This document shows, piece after piece, positions 41,065 to 50,420 of a DNA stretch of 61,933 bases. The notes beneath the pieces are model-generated. The model worked only from the letters and a program-made list of their open reading frames with translations. It was not told the origin of the DNA and searched no databases. Origin of the DNA: Clostridia bacterium (GTDB taxonomy: Bacteria > Bacillota > Clostridia > Oscillospirales > Acutalibacteraceae); assembly GCA_017453685.1 (NCBI GenBank), contig JAFTEL010000113.1, positions 1-61,933 on the forward strand, written 5' to 3'. The translations under genes and the position numbers were made by a program. How positions within the stretch are numbered: the first letter of the stretch is position 1; the number at the start of each line of letters is the position of its first letter.

Positions 41065-43259
41065 ATGCGGAACTGGACGAAGCCGATCGCGGTTATCAGG
41101 AACTGAAAACACTCATGGAGGGCAACTATTCCGAAGAGAGCGTTGCCATGGTCGACCGCGCTTATCAGGTCGCCAAGCAGGCTCACGGGGATCAGACCAG
41201 GCGGTCGGGTCAGCCTTACATCATCCATCCGGTCGCCGTGGCGATCATTCTGGCTCACATGGGCATGGACGCCGAATCGCTTGCGGCGGCAATGCTGCAC
41301 GACGTGGCGGAGGATACGCCCGTCACCATTGAGGAAATCGAAGAAAAATTCGGCAAGGACGTCGCTTCTCTGGTCGACGGCGTGACCAAGCTGGGCAAGA
41401 TCAAGCTGCGCACCAAAGAAGAGGAACAGGCGGAGAATCTGCGCAAGATGCTCATCGCCATGTCGCAGGATATCCGCGTTATCATCATCAAGCTGGCGGA
41501 TCGGCTGCACAATATGCGCACCCTGCGCTTTATGCCGGAACAAAAGCAGCGTGATAAGGCGCTGGAAACCATTGAAATCTACGCGCCCATCGCGCACCGT
41601 CTCGGTATTCGTCCGGTGAAGGAGGAACTGGAGGATTTAGCCATCCGCTTCCTTGATCCTGTCGGTTATCATGAAATCGAAGAAAAGCTTGCCAGCCAGA
41701 GCACTCAGCGCAACGAGTTTCTGTCCGATATCCGTCAGCGCATCGTCAAGCGCGTTGACGAGAGCGGCATCAAAGCCAAGGTCGACGGCCGAATCAAGAG
41801 CGTTCACGGCATCTACCGCAAAATGTTCATGCAGAGCAAGCCGAGGACGTTCGACGAAATTTACGACATTTACGCCGTTCGCATCATCGTCGACACCGTG
41901 ATCGACTGCTACAACTGTCTGGGCGTGGTGCACGATCTGTTCCGTCCGCTGCCCGGGCGGTTCAAGGATTATATTTCGACCCCGAAACCGAATATGTATC
42001 AGTCGCTGCATACGACCGTCATCAGCAAAGAGGGCATCCCCTTCGAGGTGCAGATCCGCACGTGGGATATGCACTACACGGCGGAATACGGTATCGCGGC
42101 GCACTGGAAATACAAGCTCAACATGACCGAGGGCGGCAAGAGCGACTATGACAATCGGCTCGCGTGGATCCGTCAGGTGCTCGAAAGCCAGAACGACGCC
42201 GTCGGCGTGGATGAGATCGTCACGACCATCAAAAACGACCTGAGCCGCGAGGAAGTCTATGTGTTCACCCCCAAGGGCGACGTTATTGATTTGCCCAGCG
42301 GCGCGACGGTCATCGACTTTGCCTATGCCATCCACTCGGCGGTCGGCAACCGCATGGTCGGCGCCAAGGTTGACGGGCGCATCGTGCCGATCGACTATCA
42401 GGTGAAAAACGGCGAGATCGTCGATATCATCACCTCGTCTCAGGCGGGCAAGGGACCGAGCCGCGACTGGCTCAACATCGTGCGCACGAGCGAGGCGCGC
42501 GGCAAGATCAGAAGCTGGTTCAAGAAAGAGCGGCGCGAGGAGAACATCGTCGAGGGTAAAAACCAGTTCGACCGTGAAATGCGCCGCGCGTGCATCCATC
42601 TGCCCGAGGAGCAGTACAACGAATTTATCGATAAGATCGCCGAACGTCAGCGCTGCAATTCAGTGGATGATTTTTACGCCGCGATCGGCTACGGCGGCAT
42701 TCTGCTGAGCAAGATCATGCCGCGCATCAAGGACGATTATAACCGCATGGTGCGCGAAGCCGCCAGGACGGAAGCGCCCACCGTGATGGCAAAGCGCAGC
42801 GTCAAAAGCAGCGAGGGCGTCGTGGTGGAAGGCATCGACAACTGTCTGGTCAAATTCGCTCAGTGCTGCAACCCGCTGCCGGGCGATGAGATCATCGGTT
42901 TCATCACCCGCGGTCACGGCGTTTCCATCCATTCGCGCCACTGCAGCAACGTGCCGGTCGATATTGAAAAATCCGCCGAGCCTTACCGCTGGCTCAATGC
43001 CTATTGGGATAAGGCACAGAAGGAAGTCTATAACGCGAATCTCACGATCACCGGCATCAACCGCATCGGCATTTTGGCGGATGTTTCGGTCATGCTCAGC
43101 GGGCTGCGCGTGCCCATCACCAACATCAATTCCCGCACGATGAAAGACGGCACGTTCGTCATCAACTGCACCATCACCGTGGACGGCAAAGAGCATCTGA
43201 ACAGCTGCATCACCAAAATGCTGAAGATCGACGGCGTTTTGACGGTCGAGAGAAAGTAA
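41061..43259 (+). CDS. rel: Bifunctional (p)ppGpp synthetase/hydrolase Rel
   Basis: The 732-residue protein makes and degrades the stringent-response alarmone. An intact hydrolase motif, AAMLHDVAEDTP (HDxxED, about residues 77-88), is followed by the synthetase domain with GRFKDYIS, where RxKD rather than ExDD marks bifunctional Rel enzymes, and YQSLHTTVISKEG. The regulatory half has a TGS domain (EEVYVFTPKGDVIDLPSGAT), a helical/zinc-finger region with CCNPLPGD and HSRHCSNV, and a C-terminal ACT domain (LTITGINRIGILADVS). It starts at GTG overlapping recJ. The apt gene often found between recJ and rel is absent here. Confidence 0.95.
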   Translation: MNAELDEADRGYQELKTLMEGNYSEESVAMVDRAYQVAKQAHGDQTRRSGQPYIIHPVAVAIILAHMGMDAESLAAAMLHDVAEDTPVTIEEIEEKFGKDVASLVDGVTKLGKIKLRTKEEEQAENLRKMLIAMSQDIRVIIIKLADRLHNMRTLRFMPEQKQRDKALETIEIYAPIAHRLGIRPVKEELEDLAIRFLDPVGYHEIEEKLASQSTQRNEFLSDIRQRIVKRVDESGIKAKVDGRIKSVHGIYRKMFMQSKPRTFDEIYDIYAVRIIVDTVIDCYNCLGVVHDLFRPLPGRFKDYISTPKPNMYQSLHTTVISKEGIPFEVQIRTWDMHYTAEYGIAAHWKYKLNMTEGGKSDYDNRLAWIRQVLESQNDAVGVDEIVTTIKNDLSREEVYVFTPKGDVIDLPSGATVIDFAYAIHSAVGNRMVGAKVDGRIVPIDYQVKNGEIVDIITSSQAGKGPSRDWLNIVRTSEARGKIRSWFKKERREENIVEGKNQFDREMRRACIHLPEEQYNEFIDKIAERQRCNSVDDFYAAIGYGGILLSKIMPRIKDDYNRMVREAARTEAPTVMAKRSVKSSEGVVVEGIDNCLVKFAQCCNPLPGDEIIGFITRGHGVSIHSRHCSNVPVDIEKSAEPYRWLNAYWDKAQKEVYNANLTITGINRIGILADVSVMLSGLRVPITNINSRTMKDGTFVINCTITVDGKEHLNSCITKMLKIDGVLTVERK

Positions 43260-43271
43260 GGAGAATCAGTT

Positions 43272-43730
43272 ATGAGAGCAGTCATTCAACGGGTACAATT
43301 CGCCGAGGTCGTTGTCGACGGGCAGACCGTCGGCGCGATTCAAAATGGACTGATGATCCTGCTTGGCGTCGTCGATGGCGATACCGACCGCGAAGCGCAG
43401 ACGCTTGCCGCCAAAACGGCGAAGCTGCGCATTTTTGAAGATGAAGAGGGCAAGATGAACCGCTCGGTTTGCGACGAAGGCGGCGCGTGTCTGGTGGTGT
43501 CGCAGTTTACGCTGTGCGCCGACTGCAAAAAGGGCAACCGCCCCTCGTTCACTTCCTCCGCCGCGCCCGAAGAAGCCAACCGCCTGTATGAGCTTTACGC
43601 CGCGCTGCTGAAAGAAAACGGCGTGGAGCGGGTGGAAAAGGGCGTGTTCGGCGCCGATATGAAGGTCACGCTCCTCAACGACGGACCCGTGACGATCCTG
43701 CTGGATACCGACATCTGGAAAAAGGCATAA
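43272..43730 (+). CDS. dtd: D-aminoacyl-tRNA deacylase
   Basis: The 152-residue protein removes D-amino acids wrongly attached to tRNA. MRAVIQRVQFAEVVVDGQ, LLGVVDGDT, the catalytic SQFTLCADCKKGNRPSF and the C-terminal NDGPVTILLDT are all family signatures. It starts 12 bases after rel with AAGGAGA as ribosome-binding site; rel-dtd pairing is common in Firmicutes. Confidence 0.95.
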   Translation: MRAVIQRVQFAEVVVDGQTVGAIQNGLMILLGVVDGDTDREAQTLAAKTAKLRIFEDEEGKMNRSVCDEGGACLVVSQFTLCADCKKGNRPSFTSSAAPEEANRLYELYAALLKENGVERVEKGVFGADMKVTLLNDGPVTILLDTDIWKKA

Positions 43731-43743
43731 GGAAGGAAACATC

Positions 43744-44379
43744 ATGAACAGAATCACGCTGCCGTTGGGTACCATCGGCGCGAATTGCTACGTTTTGACC
43801 GATGACGCGACCCGTCAGGCCTGTGTGATCGACCCTGCCGAGATGTGCGAGGCGCTCCGACAGGCGCTGGACGGCTATGATTTGAAATATATTCTGCTCA
43901 CCCACGGTCATTTTGACCACATCTTCGGCGTCAACGGGCTGCGGCGGCTGTATCCGAACGTGAAGGTCGCCATCCACAAAGAGGATGAGATCTGCCTGAC
44001 TGACCCTGCCTATAATCTGGCGGGCGACGCCGAGCTGCCCGAGGATATCCGCAGCATGACGGCGGATATCGTTCTGAGCGGCGGGGAGCGCCTGCCCTTT
44101 GCCGACACGGAATTTGAAGTGATCCACACGCCCGGTCATTCCCGCGGCTCCGTGTGCTACCTTGACCGAAAAAACCGCGCTGTCTACACGGGCGACACGC
44201 TGTTCTGTCTGACGGTCGGCCGCACAGATTTCATCGGGGGCGACTTCGATGAGCTGATGGGATCGCTGCATAAGCTGTTGCCGCTCGCGGATGATACGGA
44301 CGTTTTCCCGGGGCACAACCGCGCCACCACCATCGGCTTTGAGAAAAAACGCAACCGCTACATGAGGAAACTATCGTGA
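43744..44379 (+). CDS. MBL-fold hydrolase, glyoxalase II-like
   Basis: A 211-residue metallo-beta-lactamase-fold protein of the YcbL/glyoxalase II-like type: LLTHGHFDHIFG (HxHxDH, about residues 57-68), HTPGHSRGS, YTGDTLF and VFPGHN near the end. Members hydrolyse thioesters such as S-lactoylglutathione analogues, but this short form lacks the glutathione-binding C-terminal domain. It lies in the rel-dtd-MBL-hemZ order frequently seen in Firmicutes, and its stop overlaps the GTG of hemZ. Confidence 0.87.
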   Translation: MNRITLPLGTIGANCYVLTDDATRQACVIDPAEMCEALRQALDGYDLKYILLTHGHFDHIFGVNGLRRLYPNVKVAIHKEDEICLTDPAYNLAGDAELPEDIRSMTADIVLSGGERLPFADTEFEVIHTPGHSRGSVCYLDRKNRAVYTGDTLFCLTVGRTDFIGGDFDELMGSLHKLLPLADDTDVFPGHNRATTIGFEKKRNRYMRKLS

Positions 44380-45839
44380 ACGTCTATATCTTAGACCATC
44401 CGTTTCACTATGAAATCGAGAATATCTGCCGCCTGTTTTTCCCGAACGCCGCGATCCGGCTCGTCTATGAACCGCAGGAAGACGACGGGGAACGCATTGT
44501 GACCGAGATCACGCGGCAGGGCGGCTTCCATTATCGGGCTGCTGTTTTCGTCGGCGGCAGAACCAGCGAAAAAGTGATGGATTCCGAGCCGTGCTCCGAT
44601 GAAGAAGCCGAATACGATCTGGCGCTTTGCCTGTATCTGGCGCTGACGGAGCTGACGGGTATCACGCCCGTCTGGGGCATGCTCACCGGCGTGCGCCCCT
44701 CCAAATTGATGAACACGCTCATCCACGAGATGGGGGAAGAAAAAGCAGAAGCTTACTTTCAGAATCGGCTGTTTGTGTCCGAAGAACGCACTCATTTGGC
44801 GCGCACCGTCGCGCAGGCGCAGCGGGATATCTTCGCGCAGAACCGCCCCGATTCGTTCAGCCTCTATGTTTCCATCCCGTTTTGTCCGAGCCGGTGCAGC
44901 TACTGTTCGTTCGTGTCCCATTCCATCACGAACGCGAACGCCAAAAAGCTGCTCGCGCCTTATCTGGAGAATCTCAAAAAAGAGATCGAAGCCACCGGCG
45001 CCGTTGCGCGGCAGCTTGGGCTGCGGCTCGAAAGCGTCTATTTCGGCGGCGGAACGCCCGGTATCCTGAGCGTGGAACAGACCGACGAACTGCTCTCCGC
45101 CATCCGGGCCCATTTTGACAGTTCCGCGTGCCGCGAGATCACTTTTGAAGCCGGTCGGGCGGACGTGATCACCCGTGAAAAGCTGCTCATTTTAAAAGAA
45201 CACGGCGTTGACCGCGTGAGCATCAACCCGCAGACTTATGACGACGACGTTCTTTGCGCCATCGGGCGCAGGCACACGGCGCAGCAGGCGATCGACGCGT
45301 TCCGTCTGGCAAGAGAAGTCGGCTTCAAAACGATCAACACCGATCTGATCGCCGGTCTGCCGAATGATAGCGTGGAAGGGTTTTGCGCGTCGCTCGATCA
45401 GGCGGTCGCGTTGGGGTCGGAAAACATCACCGTGCACGCTCTCGCGCTCAAACGTTCCAGCCGTCTGGTGGCGCAGGAGAATGCCGATCTGAACACGGAT
45501 GATACGGCGCGGCAAATGGTCGATCACGCCAACCGTACCCTGCGTGATAACGGTTATATCCCGTACTATATGTACCGCCAGAGCCGCTGCGTGAGCAATC
45601 TGGAAAACGTCGGCTGGTGTCTGCCGAGGCATGAGTGCCTCTACAACGTCTACATGATGGAAGAGCTTCACACGGTGCTCGCCGTGGGCGCGGGCGCGGT
45701 CACCAAGCTGAAAGCGCCCGAAGGCAACTACATTGAACGCATTTTTAACTTCAAATATCCATATGAGTATAACAGCCGCTTTGACGAACTCTTGCAGCGC
45801 AAGCAGCGCATCGGCGAATTCTATGAGGCGTATCGTTAG
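44376..45839 (+). CDS. hemZ: Oxygen-independent coproporphyrinogen III dehydrogenase-like radical SAM protein (HemZ)
   Basis: The 487-residue protein carries a radical SAM cluster motif CPSRCSYCSF (CxxxCxxC, about residues 170-179) after an N-terminal domain of about 150 residues, the arrangement of HemZ rather than HemN or HemW. Further signs are VYFGGGTPGILS, HGVDRVSINPQTYDDDVL, TINTDLIAGLPND and the C-terminal VGAGAVTKL. HemZ is linked to anaerobic coproporphyrinogen oxidation; other heme genes are not seen here. GTG start with a four-base overlap of the MBL gene. Confidence 0.86.
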   Translation: MNVYILDHPFHYEIENICRLFFPNAAIRLVYEPQEDDGERIVTEITRQGGFHYRAAVFVGGRTSEKVMDSEPCSDEEAEYDLALCLYLALTELTGITPVWGMLTGVRPSKLMNTLIHEMGEEKAEAYFQNRLFVSEERTHLARTVAQAQRDIFAQNRPDSFSLYVSIPFCPSRCSYCSFVSHSITNANAKKLLAPYLENLKKEIEATGAVARQLGLRLESVYFGGGTPGILSVEQTDELLSAIRAHFDSSACREITFEAGRADVITREKLLILKEHGVDRVSINPQTYDDDVLCAIGRRHTAQQAIDAFRLAREVGFKTINTDLIAGLPNDSVEGFCASLDQAVALGSENITVHALALKRSSRLVAQENADLNTDDTARQMVDHANRTLRDNGYIPYYMYRQSRCVSNLENVGWCLPRHECLYNVYMMEELHTVLAVGAGAVTKLKAPEGNYIERIFNFKYPYEYNSRFDELLQRKQRIGEFYEAYR

Positions 45840-45858
45840 AAAGGGGAGGTGAGCCGTT

Positions 45859-46800
45859 GTGGCGGATGTTCTCAATCACGTGAAAGATATCAACACCTGC
45901 GCCAGGCAGGAACCCGAGTCATTTATCCGCCGCGCGGAGACCCGCTATGACGAGCTGCTCAATCAAACGGTCGAACGCATCTTCCGCGGCGGCGTCAACG
46001 TCGTTTTGCTCGCCGGACCGAGCTCCTCCGGCAAAACGACCACCGCCGATAAAATTCAGCAAAAGCTGACCGCCAAGGGGCATATCGCCTACACGGTCTC
46101 GCTCGATGATTTTTACAAAAACCGTAATGAATTTGTTTTGGACGAGGACGGCAAGCCCGATTATGAGACCGTTTCGGCGCTGGAGCTTGATCTGCTCAAT
46201 CGGGTGCTGGTCGATCTGACGGAGCACGGTCACTGCTTTTTGCCCAGGTATGATTTTATCGAGGGCAAGCGGCGGGATGACGCTTTGGAGATTCAGCTCG
46301 TCCCGGGCGACGTCGTCATTTTTGAAGGGCTCCACGCGCTGAACCCCGTCATTTCCGACCGTCTGCCGCAGGACGCTCTGATGAAACTGTACGTCAGCGT
46401 GTCCACCCGTATTTACCGCGGCGACGAGACCGTGCAGATGACCAAGCGCGATCTGCGTCTGGTGCGCCGTATGATCCGCGATTATCATTTTCGCAGCAGT
46501 ACGGTGGAGAATACCTTTTCCCTGTGGGATAAGGTGCTGGAGGGCGAAGAAAAATACCTGTCGCCCTATAAATACAACGCGGATATCCAGTTGGATACCA
46601 TCCACAATTATGAGCCCTGCGTCTTTCGCAGCGAGGCGCTGCGGCTGTTGGACACCGTGTCGGAAACCGGCGAATGGTTTCCCGAAGCCTGCCGCCTGCG
46701 CAAAGAACTGGACCCGTTTGAAGCGCTGCCGTCGGCCATCGTCCCGCAGGATTCTCTCATGCGGGAATTCCTCGGTCATGACGGCAAGGCTGCCGAATAA
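45859..46800 (+). CDS. Uridine kinase-like / phosphoribulokinase-family nucleoside kinase
   Basis: The 313-residue P-loop kinase has LLAGPSSSGKTTTADKI (Walker A, about residues 50-66), SLDDFYKNRNE (Walker B-like Asp), PRYDFIEGKRRD and FEGLHALNP. It resembles the C-terminal kinase half of long Firmicutes proteins that carry an N-terminal TGS/ThrRS-like domain, but here only the kinase part exists. It likely phosphorylates uridine or a related nucleoside. It starts at GTG after AAAGGGGAGGTGAG. Confidence 0.82.
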   Translation: MADVLNHVKDINTCARQEPESFIRRAETRYDELLNQTVERIFRGGVNVVLLAGPSSSGKTTTADKIQQKLTAKGHIAYTVSLDDFYKNRNEFVLDEDGKPDYETVSALELDLLNRVLVDLTEHGHCFLPRYDFIEGKRRDDALEIQLVPGDVVIFEGLHALNPVISDRLPQDALMKLYVSVSTRIYRGDETVQMTKRDLRLVRRMIRDYHFRSSTVENTFSLWDKVLEGEEKYLSPYKYNADIQLDTIHNYEPCVFRSEALRLLDTVSETGEWFPEACRLRKELDPFEALPSAIVPQDSLMREFLGHDGKAAE

Positions 46801-46839
46801 ATGTAACATGTTAAATAATTCCTCTAAGGATGTGTTGTT

Positions 46840-48630
46840 TTGGAGACAAGAAATGTAAAAGGGCAGGGGCAGACCATGCTCAACGGCGCGATGATCCTCG
46901 TCGTCGCCACCCTGATCGTCAAGATCATCGGCGCCATCTACAAAATTCCGCTCACGGCGCTCATCGGCGCGGAAGGACGCGGCTATTTCAGCTCGGCGTA
47001 TGAACTCTATACGCCGGTCTACGCCATCTCCATGGCTGGTCTGCCGGTCGCCGTATCGAAAATGGTGTCGGAAAACGTTTCGCTCGGCCGCTACCGCGAC
47101 GCGCGGATGATCTTCCGTCTGGCGATGCGTCTGTTCTTCATCGTCGGCGTCGTCGGCACGCTGGTGCTCGTGCTCATCGCCATTCCCTACGTCTTTCTGG
47201 CGCACAGCGTCGAGAACCTGTGGTCGATCTTAGCCATCGCGCCGTCCATCTTCTTCTGCTGTATGATGTCCACCTACCGCGGCTATTACGAGGGCATGCG
47301 CAACATGACGCCCACCGCGATCTCTCAGGTCATTGAGGCGTCCGGCAAGCTGGTGCTCGGCATCTTCTTCGCCAAATTCGTCAAGAGCTACGGCTTGAAG
47401 CGCTATGCCGCGGGTCTTTCCGTGTTCGGCAAGATGTGCGAGACCGAGGCGCAGGCGCTCAGCCGCATCTATCCTTATGCCGCAGCGGCCGCCGTTTTGT
47501 CCATCACCATCGGCACCATCGCCGCGCTGCTGTTTTTAGCCGTGCTCTACAGGGTCAAGGGCGACCAGTTCACGCGCGAAATGCTGGTCAATTCGCCCCG
47601 CCCGCGCCATCCGGAAAAGGTCGTCAAAATGATGATCACCATCGCCATCCCCATGGTCATCAGCGCGCTGATCATGAACGTGACCAACCTGATCGACAAT
47701 TTCACCATCCGCACACGCCTGACGCAGGTCGTGCTGAACAATCTCGATTATTTCAAAACGCGGTTCGCCGCTTCTCTGCAGGCGTCCCAGACGATGGATG
47801 ACAAGATCCCGACCTATCTCTTCGGCTGCTATTTTTCCGCGCTTGACTTCAAAAACATGATCACCTCGATCACCATGACCCTCGGCGTCAGCGCCATTCC
47901 CGCTTTGGCGGCTGCCCGCGCGCTCAAGCAGAACAAGGAAGTCGCTTCTACCATCAACTCGGTCATCCGTGTCTGTATGCTGGTCGCGGCGCCCGCCGGG
48001 TTCGGCATCGCCGTATTGTCCGAACCGATCCTGCGTTTGCTCTACGCTTCGACCGATTCGGCGGATATGATCCCCATCGCCGCGCCGATCATGGCGATCT
48101 ACGGCTTTGTCACGTTCATCATGGCGCTTTCCACGCCGCTGACCAATGTTTTGCAGGCGCTGGGACGCGCGGATATTCCCGCCAAGGTCATTGCTGCGGG
48201 CGCGATCACCAAGGTGATCTGCAACTTTATCTTCGTCGGCATCCCGAAGCTCAACATTTACGGCGCCACCATCGGCACCATCGTGTGTTATCTGATCATC
48301 ATCACGCTCAATGTTTACTTTACCATCAAGGTGTCGGGCTGCCGCATCCGTTTCCTGTCCGCCATCGTCAAACCGCTGCTCTGCTCGGCGGTCTGTGCGT
48401 TTTCGGCTTATGCCGCGCAGGCAGTTTTCTCCCACATTCTCACCTTCGGCAAGGCGACGAGCCGCCTCAACGGCTACAACGTTTCCACCCTGCTGGCCGT
48501 CGGTATCGCCGTGCTGGTTTATGCGGCCTGCCTGCTGGTGAGCAAGTCCATTTCCCGCGAAGACGTTATTATGCTGCCGAAAGGCAAAAAAATTGCAAAA
48601 GTACTTGAAAAATATGACTTTTTGGGGTAA
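46840..48630 (+). CDS. spoVB: SpoVB-like MOP-family polysaccharide/lipid flippase
   Basis: A 596-residue membrane protein with about 14 helices of the multidrug/oligosaccharidyl-lipid/polysaccharide flippase superfamily. GAMILVVATLIVKIIGAIYKIPL at the N-terminus (residues about 14-36) and GRGYFSSAYELY are typical of SpoVB, which flips peptidoglycan precursors during spore cortex synthesis. An insertion around residues 195-300 is longer than in B. subtilis SpoVB. The start is uncertain: TTG 46840 has AAGGAT nine bases upstream; ATG 46876 has only a weak site. mazG follows, as in the yabM-yabN pair of Bacillus. Confidence 0.85.
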   Translation: METRNVKGQGQTMLNGAMILVVATLIVKIIGAIYKIPLTALIGAEGRGYFSSAYELYTPVYAISMAGLPVAVSKMVSENVSLGRYRDARMIFRLAMRLFFIVGVVGTLVLVLIAIPYVFLAHSVENLWSILAIAPSIFFCCMMSTYRGYYEGMRNMTPTAISQVIEASGKLVLGIFFAKFVKSYGLKRYAAGLSVFGKMCETEAQALSRIYPYAAAAAVLSITIGTIAALLFLAVLYRVKGDQFTREMLVNSPRPRHPEKVVKMMITIAIPMVISALIMNVTNLIDNFTIRTRLTQVVLNNLDYFKTRFAASLQASQTMDDKIPTYLFGCYFSALDFKNMITSITMTLGVSAIPALAAARALKQNKEVASTINSVIRVCMLVAAPAGFGIAVLSEPILRLLYASTDSADMIPIAAPIMAIYGFVTFIMALSTPLTNVLQALGRADIPAKVIAAGAITKVICNFIFVGIPKLNIYGATIGTIVCYLIIITLNVYFTIKVSGCRIRFLSAIVKPLLCSAVCAFSAYAAQAVFSHILTFGKATSRLNGYNVSTLLAVGIAVLVYAACLLVSKSISREDVIMLPKGKKIAKVLEKYDFLG

Positions 48631-48659
48631 TATGAAACAAGTTGATGGAGAATAAGAAA

Positions 48660-49457
48660 ATGATTGATAATTTTAATTTTAAGTCAAACTACTGTTTCAG
48701 CGATCTGGTCGAGATCGTCGCGATCCTGCGCGGCGAGGGCGGCTGCCCGTGGGATGCGGTGCAGACCCATACCACCATCCAAAAAGACCTGATCGAAGAA
48801 ACGTACGAAGTCATCGAGGCCATCAACAAAGACGATAAGGCGCTTTTGCAGGAAGAACTCGGCGACCTGCTGCTGCAGGCGGTGTTCCACACGCAGATCG
48901 AAACCGAGGCGGGCACGTTCAACATCGACGACGTGGCGGACGGCATCTGCAAAAAGCTCATCATTCGCCATCCCCATGTGTTCGGCGAAGTGAAGGTCGA
49001 CGGCGTGGATGACGTGCTGTCCAACTGGGATGACATCAAGCGCCAGACCAAAGGGCAAAAGACCACCACGCAGGCGATGCAGGCGGTTCCCCGCGAGCTG
49101 CCGGCGCTCATGCGCAGCACCAAGATCCAGAAGAAAGCGGCGAAGGCCGGCTTCGATTGGAGCGACGTTTCCGGCGCGCTGGATAAGCTCGAAGAAGAGA
49201 TCGCCGAGCTCCGCGCCGCCATTGCCGGCGGAACGGACGAAGAAGCGGCGGACGAACTGGGCGACGTGCTGTTTTCCGCGGTGAACGTCTCGCGTTTCAT
49301 CGACGTTGACGCGGAGGAAGCCCTGACCGCGGCGACCGACAAGTTTTTCAATCGCTTTTCCATTGTCGAACAGCTTGCCGCCAGGCAGAACGTCGACATG
49401 AAGCAGGCTTCGCTGGCTGAGCTGGACAAGCTGTGGGACGAAGCAAAAAGAAGGTAA
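48660..49457 (+). CDS. mazG: Nucleoside triphosphate pyrophosphohydrolase MazG
   Basis: The 265-residue protein contains two MazG domains. The first has CPWDAVQTHTTIQKDLIEETYEV and EELGDLLLQAVFH (metal-binding ExxE and ExxD), the second EEIAELRAAI and ADELGDVLFSAVN. It hydrolyses NTPs or dNTPs to monophosphates, limiting misincorporation. The ATG at 48660 follows GGAG by ten bases and is preferred to the ATG at 48645. It is the yabN counterpart but lacks the N-terminal methylase domain of Bacillus YabN. Confidence 0.92.
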   Translation: MIDNFNFKSNYCFSDLVEIVAILRGEGGCPWDAVQTHTTIQKDLIEETYEVIEAINKDDKALLQEELGDLLLQAVFHTQIETEAGTFNIDDVADGICKKLIIRHPHVFGEVKVDGVDDVLSNWDDIKRQTKGQKTTTQAMQAVPRELPALMRSTKIQKKAAKAGFDWSDVSGALDKLEEEIAELRAAIAGGTDEEAADELGDVLFSAVNVSRFIDVDAEEALTAATDKFFNRFSIVEQLAARQNVDMKQASLAELDKLWDEAKRR

Positions 49458-49477
49458 TAATACAGTAGTATTATAAT
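49457..49477 (+). promoter_or_regulatory. Palindrome and -10-like element upstream of hup
   Basis: ATAATAC-AGTA-GTATTAT (49457-49474) overlaps TATAAT (49472-49477), 20 bases before the hup ATG. No good -35 is seen at the right distance, so either a factor-dependent promoter or a simple A/T-rich leader is possible. Confidence 0.45.
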
Positions 49478-49496
49478 ATTAACGGAGGTATGAACC

Positions 49497-49769
49497 ATGA
49501 ACAAAAACGAATTGATCGGCGCAGTTGCCGAAAAAGCCGCCATGAGCAAAAAGGACGCAGAGAAGGCTGTCAACGCCGTTCTTGAGACCATCACCGCGAC
49601 GGTTGCCGCCGGCGATAAGGTCCAACTGATCGGTTTCGGCTCTTTTGAGGTTCGTGAGCGCGCTGAGAAGAAAGCTCGCAACCCCAGAACCGGCGAAGCG
49701 ATGAAAGTTGCCGCCTGCAAAGCGCCCGCTTTCAAGGCCGGTCTTGCTTTCAAAAACGCTGTCAAATAA
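49497..49769 (+). CDS. hup: DNA-binding protein HU
   Basis: The 90-residue histone-like protein bends and compacts DNA. It has [25 protein letters not shown] (residues 1-25), [20 protein letters not shown] with the DNA-clamping Arg-Asn-Pro arm, and [17 protein letters not shown] at the end. CGGAGG precedes the ATG. It sits between mazG and rqcP, a place it also takes in related Firmicutes, and has its own terminator. Confidence 0.96.
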   Translation: MNKNELIGAVAEKAAMSKKDAEKAVNAVLETITATVAAGDKVQLIGFGSFEVRERAEKKARNPRTGEAMKVAACKAPAFKAGLAFKNAVK

Positions 49770-49786
49770 GAATTAAAGCAATCCTT

Positions 49787-49815
49787 CAAAAGCTGCCGGA
49801 AACCGGCAGCTTTTG
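49787..49815 (+). terminator. Terminator of hup
   Basis: CAAAAGCTGCCGG and CCGGCAGCTTTTG form a 13-bp stem with an AAA loop, ending in TTTT. Confidence 0.85.
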
Positions 49816-49830
49816 TGCTAAGAGGTCGTT

Positions 49831-50073
49831 ATGAGATTAGACAAATATCTGAAAGTGTCCCGCATCATCAAGCGGCGCACCGTCGCCAACGAGGTCTGTG
49901 ACGCCAAGCACGTCACGGTCAATGGCAAGGTGGCGCGCGCGTCGCTGGAGATCAAGGTCGGCGACGTCATCGAGATCCAGATGGGTCCCAACCTGACCAA
50001 GTATGAGGTGCTCAGCGTGAGCGAACACGCCACCAAGGAAGACGCCGCGCTCATGTTCCGTCAGCTGAAGTAA
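49831..50073 (+). CDS. rqcP: RqcP-like S4-domain RNA-binding protein
   Basis: The 80-residue protein is almost entirely an S4 domain: MRLDKYLKVSRIIKRRTVANE, KHVTVNGKVARASLEIKVGD. RqcP (YabO) works with RqcH in ribosome-associated quality control, stabilising the P-site tRNA during C-terminal alanine tailing. Position between mazG/hup and yabP matches the Bacillus order. It is notable that trans-translation (ssrA, smpB) is also in this window. Confidence 0.9.
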   Translation: MRLDKYLKVSRIIKRRTVANEVCDAKHVTVNGKVARASLEIKVGDVIEIQMGPNLTKYEVLSVSEHATKEDAALMFRQLK

Positions 50074-50083
50074 CCACTGATTC

Positions 50084-50110
50084 ATATCCCCCGAAACGGT
50101 TTCATATATT
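50084..50110 (+). promoter_or_regulatory. Possible sigma-E-type sporulation promoter for yabPQ
   Basis: ATA (50084-50086), 16 bases, then CATATATT (50103-50110), fitting the sigma-E pattern ATA-N16-18-CATAyanT. An inverted repeat CGGTTTCA/TGAAACCG overlaps it. yabP is sigma-E-dependent in Bacillus. The match is short and needs testing. Confidence 0.45.
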
Positions 50111-50141
50111 GAACTGAAACCGCGAAAGGGGATTATTTTTT

Positions 50142-50420
50142 ATGGAGCACAACGCTGCCGGCGTGATTAAACAGAGCCTGATTCTGGAGGATAAACGGTT
50201 TTTATCGGTGTCGGGTGTGGAGGACGTGGCGAGCTTTGACGAGCAGACCATCGTGGCGCAGACAGTCATGGGCGAACTGACCGTGGCGGGGAGCGAGCTG
50301 AAAATCAACAGCTTCAGCACGCAAACGGGCGATCTGTCCGTGGAAGGGAATATCGTTACCCTCGGCTTTTCCGACCGCGCGGAGCCGAGCGGCGGCTTTT
50401 TCAGCCGTTTCCTGCGCTGA
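50142..50420 (+). CDS. yabP: Sporulation protein YabP
   Basis: The 92-residue protein has the YabP/YqfC beta-fold: SLILEDKRFLSVSGVEDVASFDE, VAQTVMGELTVAGSELKI and LSVEGNIVTLGFSD. YabP is needed for spore formation after engulfment in Bacillus, with an unknown molecular role. Its stop overlaps the yabQ ATG by one base, and CGAAAGGGG lies upstream of the ATG. Confidence 0.92.
   Translation: MEHNAAGVIKQSLILEDKRFLSVSGVEDVASFDEQTIVAQTVMGELTVAGSELKINSFSTQTGDLSVEGNIVTLGFSDRAEPSGGFFSRFLR

Noticed and set aside
48689..49789. 366-codon Ser/Thr-rich frame antisense to mazG and hup
   Set aside because: It covers two well-conserved genes and has no start signals.
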